This document shows, in pieces, positions 1 through 11,914 of a stretch of DNA of 64,000 nucleotides. The stretch is taken from positions 31,713,242 to 31,777,241 of the forward strand of contig OX438743.1 of NCBI GenBank assembly GCA_949316235.1, written 5' to 3'. Numbering within the stretch: the stretch's first letter is position 1; every line of letters begins with the position of its first letter. The notes under the pieces are model-generated. The model worked only from the letters and a program-made list of their open reading frames with translations. It searched no databases and was not told the origin of the DNA. This DNA is from Oegoconia quadripuncta. Lineage: Eukaryota > Arthropoda > Insecta > Lepidoptera > Autostichidae. The position numbers and the translations under genes were made by a program.

Positions 1-283
1 AGGAAACCCAAAAAACTTAAGAGTATCTACTTTAGCCCATATTAGTTAGCCATTCCACCTGAGATTCCTGATGCTTTACAAACTTCTGAATTTTATTACT
101 ACAAAAAAGGACAGAGATAAAATGATGATGTGATAATGTCGTAAAGAATGTCATTCAGACATTATATAGTACAAATATTTGATTTGCAGGCTATTACGGT
201 ACAATCATGGATGAACATTTGAGCAAGCATGTTGCGTCATCTAATGGCATGCAAATATTTAAAAGTTAAATAGACATTTTGAA

Positions 284-490
284 GACCGATTGGTTTACTG
301 TCAGCGAAACCAACGGTTGTAGGTTCGAATCCCGCGGGAGGTAAATGTTTGTATGATGAATACGAACATTTATTCCCGAGTCATGGATGTTTTTATAAAT
401 ATTTATCCGTTATCTAGTATCCATAGTAAAAGCTTTGCTTAGTTTGGGACTAGATAATTGGTGTAAGTGCACCAAATATTTATTTTATTT
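284..490 (+). mobile_element. tRNA-derived SINE, family 1
   Basis: A tRNA-like head (GACCGATTGGT..., then a B-box-like GGTTCGAATCCCGCG) is followed by a conserved body: a TATGATGAATACGAACATTT stretch, 'ccgttatctagtatccatag' and 'ttagtttgggactaga', ending near an AT-rich tail. The same body recurs at about 17.0, 26.0, 38.5 and 60.3 kb and in the split copy around the Helitron dimer. It is a short non-coding retroposon, presumably mobilised by a LINE. The A-box half is degraded, so this is not a working tRNA gene. Confidence 0.8.
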
Positions 491-1798
491 AGTTTTTATT
501 CAAATTAATCACAATAAAAGATGTCAAGATAAGCTAAGTTACAATCGAACTGTCAAAAACTATAATTAAATTAAACAGGCACAGTAAGCAACACTAGTCA
601 GAAAGTAGCACATAATACAAAATCAAAATAACCGAAAATAATCACATTATACTACTACGTCCACATTTGGTCCTGTTATTGAAGTAGTTGGTCTTCTTCA
701 AGATTAAACGAAAAAGTTTAAGTAAACACAGTCTGGTTGCCGCACATTACAAAAGATTTAGCGAAGCTCTTTTGTAGATATAACTTTCCTCCGCAGGCTT
801 GTCGGAAGCCCTTAGGCCATTGCCAGGTAATTTATGTCTACTCGGGATAAGGGTGTGGCCGTCCCTCCTGTGTATATGCTACTGAAAGATCGTCTTTTTA
901 AAAGGGTCTACCTACAAAGGACCGATGGGTTCTGTATACCACACCCACCTCAAATAAATGTCGGCAGGTTCTTATTGTAAAAATCAGATAAAGAAGTGTA
1001 TCCACAAAAAGCATTGGCACGTTTATTACGTATAAGTAAAAATTCAAGCAATAAGTATTTCAGCTCGCATAAGCACGATCACTGAAGCAATTAAATTTTT
1101 CAAGGAGGTTTGATACGCAAATATCATCTTTAAATTTGAGACACAATGGTTTTAATGAAACATGATCTTTATTAGATCCTATTGTTTAATGTCAGAAAAA
1201 GAAAGTTAATTTTTTCGGCCTTCTGTTGATTTAATACCAGTTTTCTTATTTTTAAAAATAAAATAATTTCCTCTTGCTTCCTTAATTTTCTAACTTCAAT
1301 AATACGGAATTTTCCTCCCATCTCCCGTCTTTCTTTCCAGCCTGTATAAATATATGCTTATAAAGATTACCGATTCGTAATTCCTTTCAGAGGTGTCTTG
1401 GGCGCATACCAATAAATATTATAAGTATTTTTTCGGAATGGTCGGATCTACAGACACTTATTTCCAGGTACAGTCAAGTTGAAAATTGCAGTCATAGTCC
1501 AAGAAAGCAAGAAGAAAGATTTTTGTATTTTTAAAGAATTACTTTTAATTCTTATAATACATGAGAATAGTACTCGATATATATAGTAATGAGAACACTG
1601 AAGGTGATCGAAAAAAAAGTTATCGGTTGGACTTAGACTAGGACTGCAATTTTGATCCTGACTGTACATTCACGTGAAAATATAAGAAAATATTGTTTTC
1701 TATCGAGACCACGTAGGTATGAACGTGATGGCGAATAAAACTAAAATCATTTTATGCCACTCAACAAAGTTATGCAGTAATTCAACTGTACGAAGGAG
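491..1798. other. Unannotated AT-rich intergenic sequence
   Basis: I see no coding frame with recognisable motifs. One short minus-strand frame at 1448-1669 has no family resemblance. A slightly GC-richer stretch near 780-960 was not recognised. Confidence 0.5.
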
Positions 1799-1885
1799 TC
1801 TAGACACTAGATAAAACATACATCAATATTTATATAAACATCCATGAGTTGGAATAAATTGCGTATTCATCACACTCACCGTCCC
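1799..1885 (-). mobile_element. SINE family 1, partial
   Basis: The minus strand carries the middle of family 1 (the atggatgtttatataaat block and part of the ccgttatctag block). The tRNA-like head is gone, so this is a truncated relic. Confidence 0.6.
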
Positions 1886-2032
1886 CTTGGCCCAACACAA
1901 ACAACTCAAAAATATATATAAAGTCGCTATTTATTCATAAGCATCTTCTAATAAGCAACGAAGTTCTCGGTAGTAACTTATTGTAGGTTCTATTACTGTG
2001 ACGATGTTTACACAAACAACGCATTTTTATCT

Positions 2033-2235
2033 GACTGCCCAAGGAAGGAGGGTAATGTTTTTCGAGTGTATGTATATATTTTCCTTTGGCGCATCCTGTA
2101 GCCTAAACGGTTTGACAGATTTCGAAGTGCATGGTGTCGTTAGATTCGTCTTGGTACCCGGAGAGTCATAGGATACATTTTATGGTTAAAAAAATCCAAC
2201 ATGGCGTCCGCAAATACTTAAATAGTTATTTAGGA
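2033..2235 (+). repeat. Interspersed repeat family A, copy 1
   Basis: It starts GACTGCCCAAGGAAGGAGGG and contains 'cctttggcgcatc', 'gatttcgaagtgcatggt', 'cgtcttggtacccggag' and 'ccaacatggcgtccg'. The same ordered blocks occur at 29905-30113 (minus) and 52361-52950 (plus). It has no coding capacity. The class is unknown to me; it may be a non-autonomous element or part of a larger TE. Confidence 0.7.
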
Positions 2236-2344
2236 AACATTTTTATACAATCACCAATAGGCTCTCTCCAATCTTACTAGCTATTTTACATGACTAATGG
2301 TAGCGTGCTAGCTATTTAAGCTTTACCAGCAGTTCTCTAAAATG

Positions 2345-2660
2345 ATAGTGTATTCTGTTCTTATGTTTGGCAAGGGCTTGGGCATGAGCACAATTGTCCA
2401 AAAGGACTTTGACCTAATCGAGATCTTTTTTGTACTTTCCCTGCTTTTGCTCTCCCCCACTGCCAACTTATAGACTTCATAAGTCTTATGATACAAGTTA
2501 GTGGAAAGGGCATGTAGTCACCAGGTTCGGTATATCCCTTACTCAGCTAACACAAACACCTTACGGCCATGGCACCGCAGTCACAAAGAAGGTGCTTCAT
2601 TGATTCCCTTTCTTTATTGCATGCTCTGCAGGTTAAACTTTCAGCTAGACCCATTTTAAA
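2345..2660 (-). pseudogene. LINE ORF2 C-terminal relic (zinc-binding tail)
   Basis: On the minus strand, a frame broken by a stop reads KMGLAESLTCRACNKERES, then MKHLLCDCGAMAVRCLC, then LSKGYTEPGDY. This resembles the Cys/His-rich tail after RNase H in several non-LTR retrotransposons (pattern CRAC...HLLCDC). The internal stop and missing upstream domains make it a dead fragment. The clade cannot be fixed from this piece. Confidence 0.6.
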
Positions 2661-3218
2661 TAAGAGGAAATTATAGTCAAGACAATAAGAGGGTCATTTT
2701 AGAGAACTGCGGTTGGTTGACTGAATAGGCATGGCGCTAGCATTAATGATGTCAAATTACCCTGTATGAATAAGTATGCTGCCGCCTGTAATCTACTCTA
2801 TCCAATTGCAAGAAATGAGAAACTTCAAGATCGGATGAAAATAAAAGCGCTATGTTATTGGACTAGTTTGCTATCCGATTGCCACGTTTACTACGAACCT
2901 AGAAGTAGTGCGACTACCTTACAGTCAAGTTCACAGACGTATAAATATTAGAGGATCGAACCATTTTACAAGCAAAAGTATTAGCTAAGTTTGGGCTTCG
3001 AGGTTTGAGGAATAATCTAGAAATGGGCGTTATTTGTTTGGTCTACCACATTACGAACTTGTTTGGTTGGAAAGTAGCAATATCTGTATATAAAAGTGTC
3101 TTAGTTGTCACAAGCTGCATGGAGTATGTGGCAACTGTATCATAATCATATTAATGTTTCATCTGCTACTGTTTATTGTAAATTATTTTGTGTAATAAAT
3201 AGTATTTTGTATTTGTAC
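2661..3218. other. Unannotated intergenic sequence
   Basis: A 61-codon plus-strand frame at 2766-2951 matches nothing I recognise and has no flanking signals. I treat it as chance. Confidence 0.4.
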
Positions 3219-3465
3219 GAGCTATTTGGTGGAGTGGTTAGAAACTCAGACTGTTATACCAATAGGTCGCGGGTTCGAATCCCGCTAGGGTCATATATTT
3301 GTATATATGATGAATACAGATACATGTACCCGAGTTATGGATGTTTTATATGTATTTATTTACAAATAAATATATTTGTGTAGTTTATCAACAATCTGGT
3401 ATCTATAATAGCTGCAGAACTGGCGCTGAATGTATGTGCAAGGGTATTTATTTATTCATAATTTC
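3219..3465 (+). mobile_element. tRNA-derived SINE, family 2
   Basis: A tRNA-like head (tttggtggagtggttag..., then GGTCGCGGGTTCGAATCCCG) is followed by 'atgatgaata', 'cccgagttatggatg', 'atctggtatccataatag' and 'tggcgctg'. The body is related to family 1 but the head differs. Further copies lie at 41160-41357 (minus) and 51266-51500 (plus). It is not a real tRNA gene, because the sequence runs on into the SINE body without a terminator. Confidence 0.75.
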
Positions 3466-3474
3466 TAACTCAAT

Positions 3475-3690
3475 GCTATGTGGTTTCGGTACTAAAATAG
3501 AATGGAACCAACACGTTTCTTCCCGTGGGTGTCATTAAAGGTGACTTTCCACCAAAAAACTATTATAGATTTGCACGTTTCAACGGCGATGGCCTCACCC
3601 TCTGGCACGTGTGCATTTCTGTATATTTCATAAGCCGAACCGTGGACGTGTTTCAATCAGTTAAGCTTTATGTATGTGTATTTATAAGTA
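3475..3690 (+). repeat. Interspersed repeat family B, copy 1
   Basis: It shares an ordered set of blocks with 55065-55250: 'ctatgtggtttc', 'aatagaatggaacc', 'ttccaccaaaaaac', 'ttgcacgtttcaacggcgat' and 'gtgtgcatttctgtatattt'. The two copies have diverged. It has no ORF, and it may be a fragment of a longer retroelement. Confidence 0.65.
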
Positions 3691-3842
3691 CGTGGTGAAG
3701 TTACTGTTTGTCTGCTCTACTATGTCTCTAGTATTGCGTGACGTGCAGGGGTATAAGAGGGGAAGATAGTCTCATTTTATTACAGCACATCATCGCGACG
3801 GCTGTTGCCGAGAATTTCTAAAGAGTTTCCGTAAATATGGAA

Positions 3843-4022
3843 GACGTTCTAAGAGGGTCCATTATAGTTAACCTGCAATGCATGTATTGTTGCGGAGATC
3901 TTTGATATTTCTAAAATAAATGATGGAACTTTATTTCTTTCTTATATTTTTCTACAATTGTGTATTATATGTAATAATACATGACATTGTAGGTTAACTA
4001 TAATGGACCCTCTTAGAACGTC
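3843..4022. mobile_element. MITE with about 50-bp terminal inverted repeats
   Basis: The left end starts GACGTTCTAAGAGGGTCCAT and the right end is its reverse complement (ATGGACCCTCTTAGAACGTC). The arms pair over about 50 bp with two mismatches and one indel, leaving roughly 80 bp of AT-rich centre. This is the layout of a non-autonomous DNA transposon. No clear target duplication is visible, so the superfamily is open. Confidence 0.8.
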
Positions 4023-5437
4023 AGTGACATTGGCAGCGTAGTAGGCACGGAACATTTTCCCTTTTCTATACTAGGGATGAGTGGTACAGAGCTCTCAGAA
4101 AAAATCTGCGATCGCCAACCAATGTCTGTCAAGCATGTCGATTAGGGCAAATCCACCTACTTATAAATAGTAGCCAACCAAACAATAACATGCCTAATAA
4201 GTATGTCTAATACAGTTCACAATCTCATAAAGTTTTAATTCTTTAAAACCTTTATACCTATAGGTATGTGTGTGACAGGAGTAACAAATTAACGCTTTAT
4301 CTATCTAATATGCCTATGCAAAAATCGACGCGCATCTCGCGGTTATCGATAGTTTTTTGTCGCTTTTTCTCCCTAACGTAGCACCTTGTGAAGCGATGTA
4401 GTTTAAAAAATAATATGTTGACTTTCAATAAGTGATATTTTTGTATCTTACATTGAATAAAATATTTTTGATTTGATTTGCTATTTAATCTTTACGTTCG
4501 GTGTGGTAATAATACGTAATATATACCTACGTCTGTGGGCAAATCCTTCCATGTACTACTGCGACGGGAGGTAGGGTTCCACTTGGGATGCCGATGGTAG
4601 ATGGAGGTGAACAGTGAACATGTACAGTCGGCAACATAATTAAGGTAACATGCAGGCTTAATTTTTGTGAGAAGGAGGGTCTTTGTTGGAGATTATTGTA
4701 TTTTCTATTATGCCTTTATACCATTCATGTCATCGTATGATAGATAAATTTCAGTCAATCTTAAATAATAATTTTCCATTACACTTTCCCCTACATATAA
4801 TATAATTATAAGTAAAGATCTGCTACCTTAATTGTGTCGCTGACTGTACAATAATAAGAAGTTGGGCGCCATGAGAGGTGTAACAGGGTCGTGGATTTCG
4901 CACCTATCGGTCCAGCAGATTTGTACAGGGGATGTCGGTGAATAAACAACCCCAGAAAAAGCTGAAGTTCTGTGTTTTATTTAGCACACGTTTTTATACT
5001 TTTAGATTATAAAAAAAAAAGATTATAACGATTCTAAGTACAACACAAAATTATTTGAGAATTACTATAAATACATTTATATGGTAGAATAAGAATAAAG
5101 ATCAGTAAACATGACCTCGTCGTAGCAGTTCCGAAAAACGACTTCACTCTGTTTTAGAAAACAATTTCGAATTTTGAATAGAATTCGAAAAAAGTAAAAA
5201 TCCAAAGAGTTTCGAAAAGACAAACAGAGGTCGAGGTTGAACACCTCGTCACACTACTTAACCAATATAACTATTAAACCTCCTATTACACGTCTTCCTT
5301 GTCGTGATTGATTAATAACGCTGACCAATGAGGTTTGTATGTCACAAGGTCAAAGCCTCTACCGCCTCTTTCATCTCAACATCGATTATAATAATTGACG
5401 GGAAGGTACCTATAGGCGTGTCAAAAAATGAATCGGT
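4023..5437. other. Intergenic sequence with a LINE 3' tail
   Basis: Mostly unrecognised. At about 4415-4483 a plus-strand 'aataaaatatttttgatttgatttg' matches the tail of the Jockey-like LINE relic at 54028-54447, so this is probably a severely 5'-truncated copy. Nothing else is supportable. Confidence 0.45.
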
Positions 5438-5530
5438 AATAAACACTTCGGATATTTACACCAATTGTCTAGTCCTAAAATAGGCTAACCTGTACCATAA
5501 GTATCTACTAGATAACAGATAAACTAATAA
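5438..5530 (-). mobile_element. SINE family 1, 3' half (split by Helitron dimer)
   Basis: On the minus strand this is the distal part of family 1 (ggtgtaaatatcc, ggactagac, tatctagtagat). It stops at A5530, where the first Helitron begins. The missing head resumes at 12600, so the two halves were one SINE before the insertion. Confidence 0.75.
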
Positions 5531-6375
5531 TCTAAATATATAAAGGAAGAAGCTGACTGACTGACTGACTGACTGACTGACATATCAACGCACAGGCCAA
5601 ACCGCTGGATCTAGAGTTTCCAAATTTGGCACGTAGGTTGCTTACGAGGTCTAGGGGAGCACTAAGAAAGGATTTTTCAAAATTCACCCTTTAAGGGGGT
5701 GAAACAGGGGTGGGAAGTTTGTATGAAGAAACAGTATAACTTGGACATTTCGACTATTTTCGACTCGAAACTTCGCAAGAGTACTCCTAGAAACAAATAA
5801 GCTAATACGTGTTTTGAGATTTTTCGAAAAACAACCCCCTGGGTTGTGAAATGGGGGTTAAAACCGTAAAATCGATATTGGTGTCGTTATTTAGGTTTTA
5901 TGGGATGTTGATTTTGAAAATGACATTTATTTTAAGTTAACCCTCTAGGGTTGAGATAGGGGTGGGGGTTGATACCAAAAAAGTCAATATTGGTGTCATT
6001 ATTTAGGTTTTTTGGGACGTTGATTACGAAAATGCCATTTGTTTTGAAGCTAACCCCTTGGGGTTAGAGAATGCGATAAGGGTGAGTTGAGATTTTTCGA
6101 AAAACAGCCCCCTGGGGTGTGAAATGGGGGTTGAAACCATAAAATCGATATTGGTGTCGTTATTTAGGTTTTTTGGGATGTTGATTATGAAAATGACATT
6201 TATTTTAAGCCAACCCTCTAGGGGTGAGATAGGGGTGGGGGATGATACCAAAAAAGTCTATATTGGTGTCGTTATTTAGGTTTTTTGGGACGTTGATTGC
6301 GAAAATGACATTTATTTTGAAGCTAACCCCTTACGGGTTGCGATAGTGGTAGGGGTTAAAATCACAAATTCAAAT

Positions 6376-6795
6376 TGGTGTCGAAGTCGAAGAGTCAAAG
6401 TCTCAAATTCGAAGGCTCAAAGTCGAAGGCTAAAAGTCGAAGACTCAAAGTCGAAGACTCAAAGTCGAAAGCTCAAAGTCGAAGGCTCAAAGTCGAAGGC
6501 TTAAAATCGAAGGCTCAAAGACGAAGGCTCAAAGTCGAAGACTCAAAGTCCAAGACTCAAAGTCGAAAAGTAAAATTCATAGTCAAAGTCATGTCAAAGT
6601 CATAGTCAAAGTCATAGTCAAAGTCATAGTCAAAGTCATAGTCATAGGCAAAGTCATAGTCATAGTCAATGTCAAAGTCATAGTCAAAGTCAAAGTCATA
6701 GTCATAGTCAAAGTCAAAGTCGTAGTCAATGTCATAGTCGAAGTCATAGTCAAAGTCATAGTTAAGTTTTAGTCAAAGTCATAGTCATAGTCAAA
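6376..6795 (+). repeat. Minisatellite pair (14-bp then 12-bp units)
   Basis: About 200 bp of the 14-mer AAAGTCGAAGGCTC, with GACTC and AGCTC variants, is followed by about 220 bp of the 12-mer AAAGTCATAGTC. They close the first internal unit of Helitron 1. The open frames they create are a by-product of the repeat and not a gene. Confidence 0.9.
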
Positions 6796-7569
6796 GGGGT
6801 GAATAGAATTTCCAAATTTGGCACGTAGGTTCCTTACGAGGTCTAGGGGAGCACTAAGAAAGGATTTTTCAAAATTCACCCTTTAAGGGGGTGAAACAGG
6901 AGTGGGAAGTTTGTATGAAGAAACAGTATAACTTGGACATTTCGACTATTTTCGACTCGAAACTTCGCAAGAGTACTCCTAGAAACAAATAAGCTAATAC
7001 GTGTGTTGAGATTTTTCGAAAAACAACCCCCTGGGTTGTGCAATGGGGGTTAAAACCGTAAAATCGATATTGGTGTCGTTATTTAGGTTTTATGGGATGT
7101 TGATTTTGAAAATGACATTTATTTTAAGTTAACCCTCTAGGGTTGAGATAGGGGTGGGGGTTGATACCAAAAAAGTCAATATTGGTGTCATTATTTAGGT
7201 TTTTTGGGACGTTGATTACGAAAATGCCATTTGTTTTGAAGCTAACCTCTTGGGGTTAGAGAATGCGATAAGGGTGAGTTGAGATTTTTCGAAAAACAGC
7301 CCCCTGGGGTGTGAAATGGGGGTTGAAACCATAAAATCGATATTGGTGTCGTTATTTAGGTTTTTTGGGATGTTGATTATGAAAATGACATTTATTTTAA
7401 GCCAACCCTCTAGGGGTGAGATAGGGGTGGGGGATGATACCAAAAAAGTCTATATTGGTGTCGTTATTTAGGTTTTTTGGGACGTTGATTGCGAAAATGA
7501 CATTTATTTTGAAGCTAACCCCTTACGGGTTGCGATAGTGGTAGGGGTTAAAATCACAAATTCAAATTG

Positions 7570-8038
7570 GTTTCGAAGTCGAAGAGTCAAAGTCTCAAAT
7601 TCGAAGGCTCAAAGTCGAAGGCTGAAAGTCGAAGGCTCAAAGTCGAAGGCTAAAAGTCGAAGACTCAAAGTCGAAGACTCAAAGTCGAAAGCTCAAAGTC
7701 GAAGGCTCAAAGTCGAAGGCTTAAAATCGAAGGCTCAAAGACGAAGGCTCAAAGTCGAAGGCTCAAAGTCGAAGACTCAAAGTCGAAGACTCAAAGTCGA
7801 AGACTCAAAGTCGAAAAGTAAAATTCATAGTCAAAGTCATGTCAAAGTCATAGTCAAAGTCATAGTCAAAGTCATAGTCAAAGTCATAGTCAAAGTCATA
7901 GTCAAAGTCATAGTCATAGGCAAAGTCATAGTCAAAGTCATAGTCATAGTCAAAGTCAAAGTCGTAGTCAATGTCATAGTCGAAGTCATAGTCAAAGTCA
8001 TAGTTAAAGTTTTAGTCAAAGTCATAGTCATAGTCAAA
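7570..8038 (+). repeat. Minisatellite pair, second unit of Helitron 1
   Basis: It has the same 14-mer and 12-mer arrays as at 6376, but more 14-mer copies and a longer uninterrupted 12-mer run. It gives a 177-codon artefactual frame rich in Lys, Ser and Val. Confidence 0.9.
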
Positions 8039-8520
8039 GGGGTGAATAGAATTTCCAAATTTGGCACGTAGGTTCCTTACGAGGTCTAGGGGAGCACTAA
8101 GAAAGGATTTTTCAAAATTCACCCTTTAAGGGGGTGAAACAGGAGTGGGAAGTTTGTATGAAGAAACAGTATAACTTGGACATTTCGACTATTTTCGACT
8201 CGAAACTTCGCAAGAGTACTCCTAGGAACAAATAAGCTAATACGTGTTTTGAGATTTTTCGAATTCAACCCCCTGGGTTGTGAAATGGGGGTTAAAACCA
8301 TAAAATCGATATTGGTGTCGTTATTTAGGTTTTATGGGATGTTGATTATGAAAATGACATTTATTTTAAGTTAACCCTCTAGGGTTGAGATAGGGGTGGG
8401 GGTTGATACCAAAAAAGTCAATATTGGTGTCATTATTTAGGTTTTTTGGGACGTTGATTACGAAAATGCCATTTGTTTTGAAGCTAACCCCTTGGGGTTA
8501 GAGAATGAGATAAGGGTGAG

Positions 8521-8976
8521 TTGAACACTTTGAACCCACCGGGTATGCCATATCACAGACTTTTACTACGTGTGGGTGCACCTGTTATGTTATTGAGAAA
8601 TTTAAAGCCACCCAAACTTTGTAACGGTACTAGGTTGCAAGTCAAGGTTTTGCACCGGAACGTAGTAGAGGCCACTATTTTAACAGGACCTGCTCAGGGA
8701 GAAACAGTGTTTGTACCGCGTATTCCATTAATACCAAATGATCTTCCCTTTGAATTCAAAAGGCTTCAGTTTCCACTAAAGGTCTGTTTTGCCATGACAA
8801 TAAATAAGTCGCAGGGGCAAACTCTCAAATTCGCCGGAGTAGACCTACGACAGGACTGTTTCTCTCACGGTCAGTTCTATGTGGCAGGCTCACGTGTAAG
8901 TTCACCTCAAAGTTTGGTTCTATTGCTACCACCTTCAAACATGGCAAAAAATGTTGTTTATAAGGAAGTACTTTAA
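8521..8976 (+). pseudogene. Helitron helicase, C-terminal fragment only
   Basis: About 151 codons match the end of a Helitron RepHel protein, whose PIF1-like superfamily 1 helicase unwinds donor DNA during rolling-circle transposition. Visible motifs are VGAPVMLLRNL, the motif V region FAMTINKSQGQTL and the motif VI region GQFYVAGSRVSS; the frame ends at KEVL-stop. The Walker A/B half, the Rep domain and a proper start are absent, and the upstream sequence switches abruptly into internal repeat DNA at about 8520. The frame is open but cannot be an active helicase. It differs from the 11915 copy at two residues (V/A and H/Q). Confidence 0.85.
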
Positions 8977-10054
8977 TAAATATAAACCAGAATTTTTCAG
9001 AAAGGTCTTTTAATGGATCCCTGTCTTAATTCATTTACCTGGCAAAACATCAACATGGTTCCACATACTTGTTATCTGCCCAGGGTCTTTTCCTGTTTGA
9101 GATAAACTCTACATGGTAATTTTTCTGCTGAATGTATTCCCGTGGGAAAGTAATAAAGTGTTGATTCATGTAGTCTACGCGGACGAAGTCGCGGGCAGCT
9201 GCTAGTCTAAATATATAAAGGAAGAAGCTGACTGACTGACTGACTGACTGACTGACATATCAACGCACAGGCCAAACCGCTGGGTCTAGAGTTTCCAAAT
9301 TTGGCACGTAGGTTGCTTACGAGGTCTAGGGGAGCACTAAGAAAGGATTTTTCAAAATTCACCCTTTAAGGGGGTGAAACAGGGGTGGGAAGTTTGTATG
9401 AAGAAACAGTATAACTTGGACATTTCGACTATTTTCGACTCGAAACTTCGCAAGAGTACTCCTAGAAACAAATAAGCTAATACGTGTTTTGAGATTTTTC
9501 GAAAAACAACCCCCTGGGTTGTGAAATGGGGGTTAAAACCGTAAAATCGATATTGGTGTCGTTATTTAGGTTTTATGGGATGTTGATTTTGAAAATGACA
9601 TTTATTTTAAGTTAACCCTCTAGGGTTGAGATACGGGTGGGGGTTGATACCAAAAAAGTCAATATTGGTGTCATTATTTAGGTTTTTTGGGACGTTGATT
9701 ACGAAAATGCCATTTGTTTTGAAGCTAACCCCTTGGGGTTAGAGAATTCGATAAGGGTGAGTTGAGATTTTTCGAAAAACAGCCCCCTGGGGTGTGAAAT
9801 GGGGGTTGAAACCATAAAATCGATATTGGTGTCGTTATTTAGGTTTTTTGGGATGTTGATTATGAAAATGACATTTATTTTAAGCCAACCCTCTAGGGGT
9901 GAGATAGGGGTGGGGGATGATACCAAAAAAGTCTATATTGCTGTCGTTATTTAGGTTTTTTGGGACGTTGATTGCGAAAATGACATTTATTTTGAAGCTA
10001 ACCCCTTACGAGTGGCGATAGTGGTAGGGGTTAAAATCACAAATTCAAATTGGT

Positions 10055-10487
10055 GTCGAAGTCGAAGAGTCAAAGTCTCAAATTCGAAGGCTCAAAGTCG
10101 AAGGCTGAAAGTCGAAGGCTCAAAGTCGAAGACTCAAAGTCGAAAGCTCAAAGTCGAAGGCTCAAAGTCGAAGGCTTAAAATCGAAGGCTCAAAGACGAA
10201 GGCTCAAAGTCGAAGGCTCAAAGTCGAAGACTCAAAGTCGAAGACTCAAAGTCGAAGACTCAAAGTCGAAAAGTAAAATTCATAGTCAAAGTCATGTCAA
10301 AGTCATAGTCAAAGTCATAGTCAAAGTCATAGTCATAGGCAAAGTCATAGTCAAAGTCATAGTCAATGTCAAAGTCATAGTCAAAGTCATAGTCATAGTC
10401 AAAGTCAAAGTCGTAGTCAATGTCATAGTCGAAGTCATAGTCAAAGTCATAGTTAAAGTTTTAGTCAAAGTCATAGTCATAGTCAAA
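10055..10487 (+). repeat. Minisatellite pair, first unit of Helitron 2
   Basis: 14-mer AAAGTCGAAGGCTC array, then 12-mer AAAGTCATAGTC array. Both are shorter than the arrays at 7570. Confidence 0.9.
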
Positions 10488-10988
10488 GGGGTGAATAGAA
10501 TTTCCAAATTTGGCACGTAGGTTCCTTACGAGGTCTAGGGGAGCACTAAGAAAGGATTTTTCAAAATTCACTCTTTAAGGGGGTGAAACAGGAGTGGGAA
10601 GTTTGTATGAAGAAACAGTATAACTTGGACATTTCGACTATTTTCGACTCGAAACTTCGCAAGAGTACTCCTAGGAACAAATAAGCTAATACGTGTTTTG
10701 AGATTTTTCGAATTCAATCCCCTGGGTTGTGAAATGGGGGTTAAAATCATAAAATCGATATTGGTGTCGTTATTTAGGTTTTATGGGATGTTGATTATGA
10801 AAATGACATTTATTTTAAGCCAACCCTCTAGGGGTGAGATAGGGGTGGGGGATGATACCAAAAAAGTCTATATTGGTGTCGTTATTTAGGTTTTTTGGGA
10901 CGTTGATTGCGAAAATGACATTTATTTTGAAGCTAACCCCTTACGAGTGGCGATAGTGGTAGGGGTTAAAATCACAAATTCAAATTGG

Positions 10989-11432
10989 TGTCGAAGTCGA
11001 AGAGTCAAAGTCTCAAATTCGAAGGCTCAAAGTCGAAGGCTGAAAGTCGAAGGCTCAAAGTCGAAGGCTAAAAGTCGAAGACTCAAAGTCGAAGACTCAA
11101 AGTCGAAAGCTCAAAGTCGAAGGCTCAAAGTCGAAGGCTTAAAATCGAAGGCTCAAAGACGAAGGCTCAAAGTCGAAGGCTCAAAGTCGAAGACTCAAAG
11201 TCGAAGACTCAAAGTCGAAGACTCAAAGTCGAAAAGTAAAATTCATAGTCAAAGTCATGTCAAAGTCATAGTCATAGTCAAAGTCATAGTCATAGGCAAA
11301 GTCATAGTCAATGTCAAAGTCATAGTCAAAGTCATAGTCATAGTCAAAGTCAAAGTCGTAGTCAATGTCATAGTCGAAGTCATAGTCAAAGTCATAGTTA
11401 AAGTTTTAGTCAAAGTCATAGTCATAGTCAAA
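10989..11432 (+). repeat. Minisatellite pair, second unit of Helitron 2
   Basis: The 14-mer array closely matches the one at 7570. The 12-mer array is contracted. Copy-number change is the main difference between the units. Confidence 0.9.
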
Positions 11433-11914
11433 GGGGTGAATAGAATTTCCAAATTTGGCACGTAGGTTCCTTACGAGGTCTAGGGGAGCACTAAGAAAGG
11501 ATTTTTCAAAATTCACTCTTTAAGGGGGTGAAACAGGAGTGGGAAGTTTGTATGAAGAAACAGTATAACTTGGACATTTCGACTATTTTCGACTCGAAAC
11601 TTCGCAAGAGTACTCCTAGGAACAAATAAGCTAATACGTGTTTTGAGATTTTTCGAATTCAACCCCCTGGGTTGTGAAATGGGGGTTAAAACCATAAAAT
11701 CGATATTGGTGTCGTTATTTAGGTTTTATGGGATGTTGATTATGAAAATGACATTTATTTTAAGTTAACCCTCTAGGGTTGAGATAGGGGTGGGGGTTGA
11801 TACCAAAAAAGTCAATATTGGTGTCATTATTTAGGTTTTTTGGGACGTTGAATACGAAAATGCCATTTGTTTTGAAGCTAACCCCTTGGGGTTAGAGAAT
11901 GAGATAAGGGTGAG

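Larger units (their letters stand above)
5531..9205 (+). mobile_element. Helitron 1 (first unit of a tandem dimer)
   Basis: The 5' end is TCTAAATATATAAAGGAAGA plus a (GACT)n run, preceded by A5530. The 3' end has the hairpin-like GCGGACGAAGTCGCGGGC and then CTAG at 9202-9205. These are the expected Helitron features: TC start, CTRR end with a nearby hairpin, no inverted repeats and no target duplication. Inside, a unit of about 1.2 kb starting at 'tttccaaatttggcacgtag' is repeated from 5618, 6808 and 8050, and a helicase remnant lies near the 3' end. There is no Rep/HUH nuclease, so it is non-autonomous. The next Helitron starts at the very next base. Confidence 0.9.

Noticed and set aside
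1448..1669. 73-codon minus-strand frame
   Set aside because: Low complexity, unrecognised and isolated.
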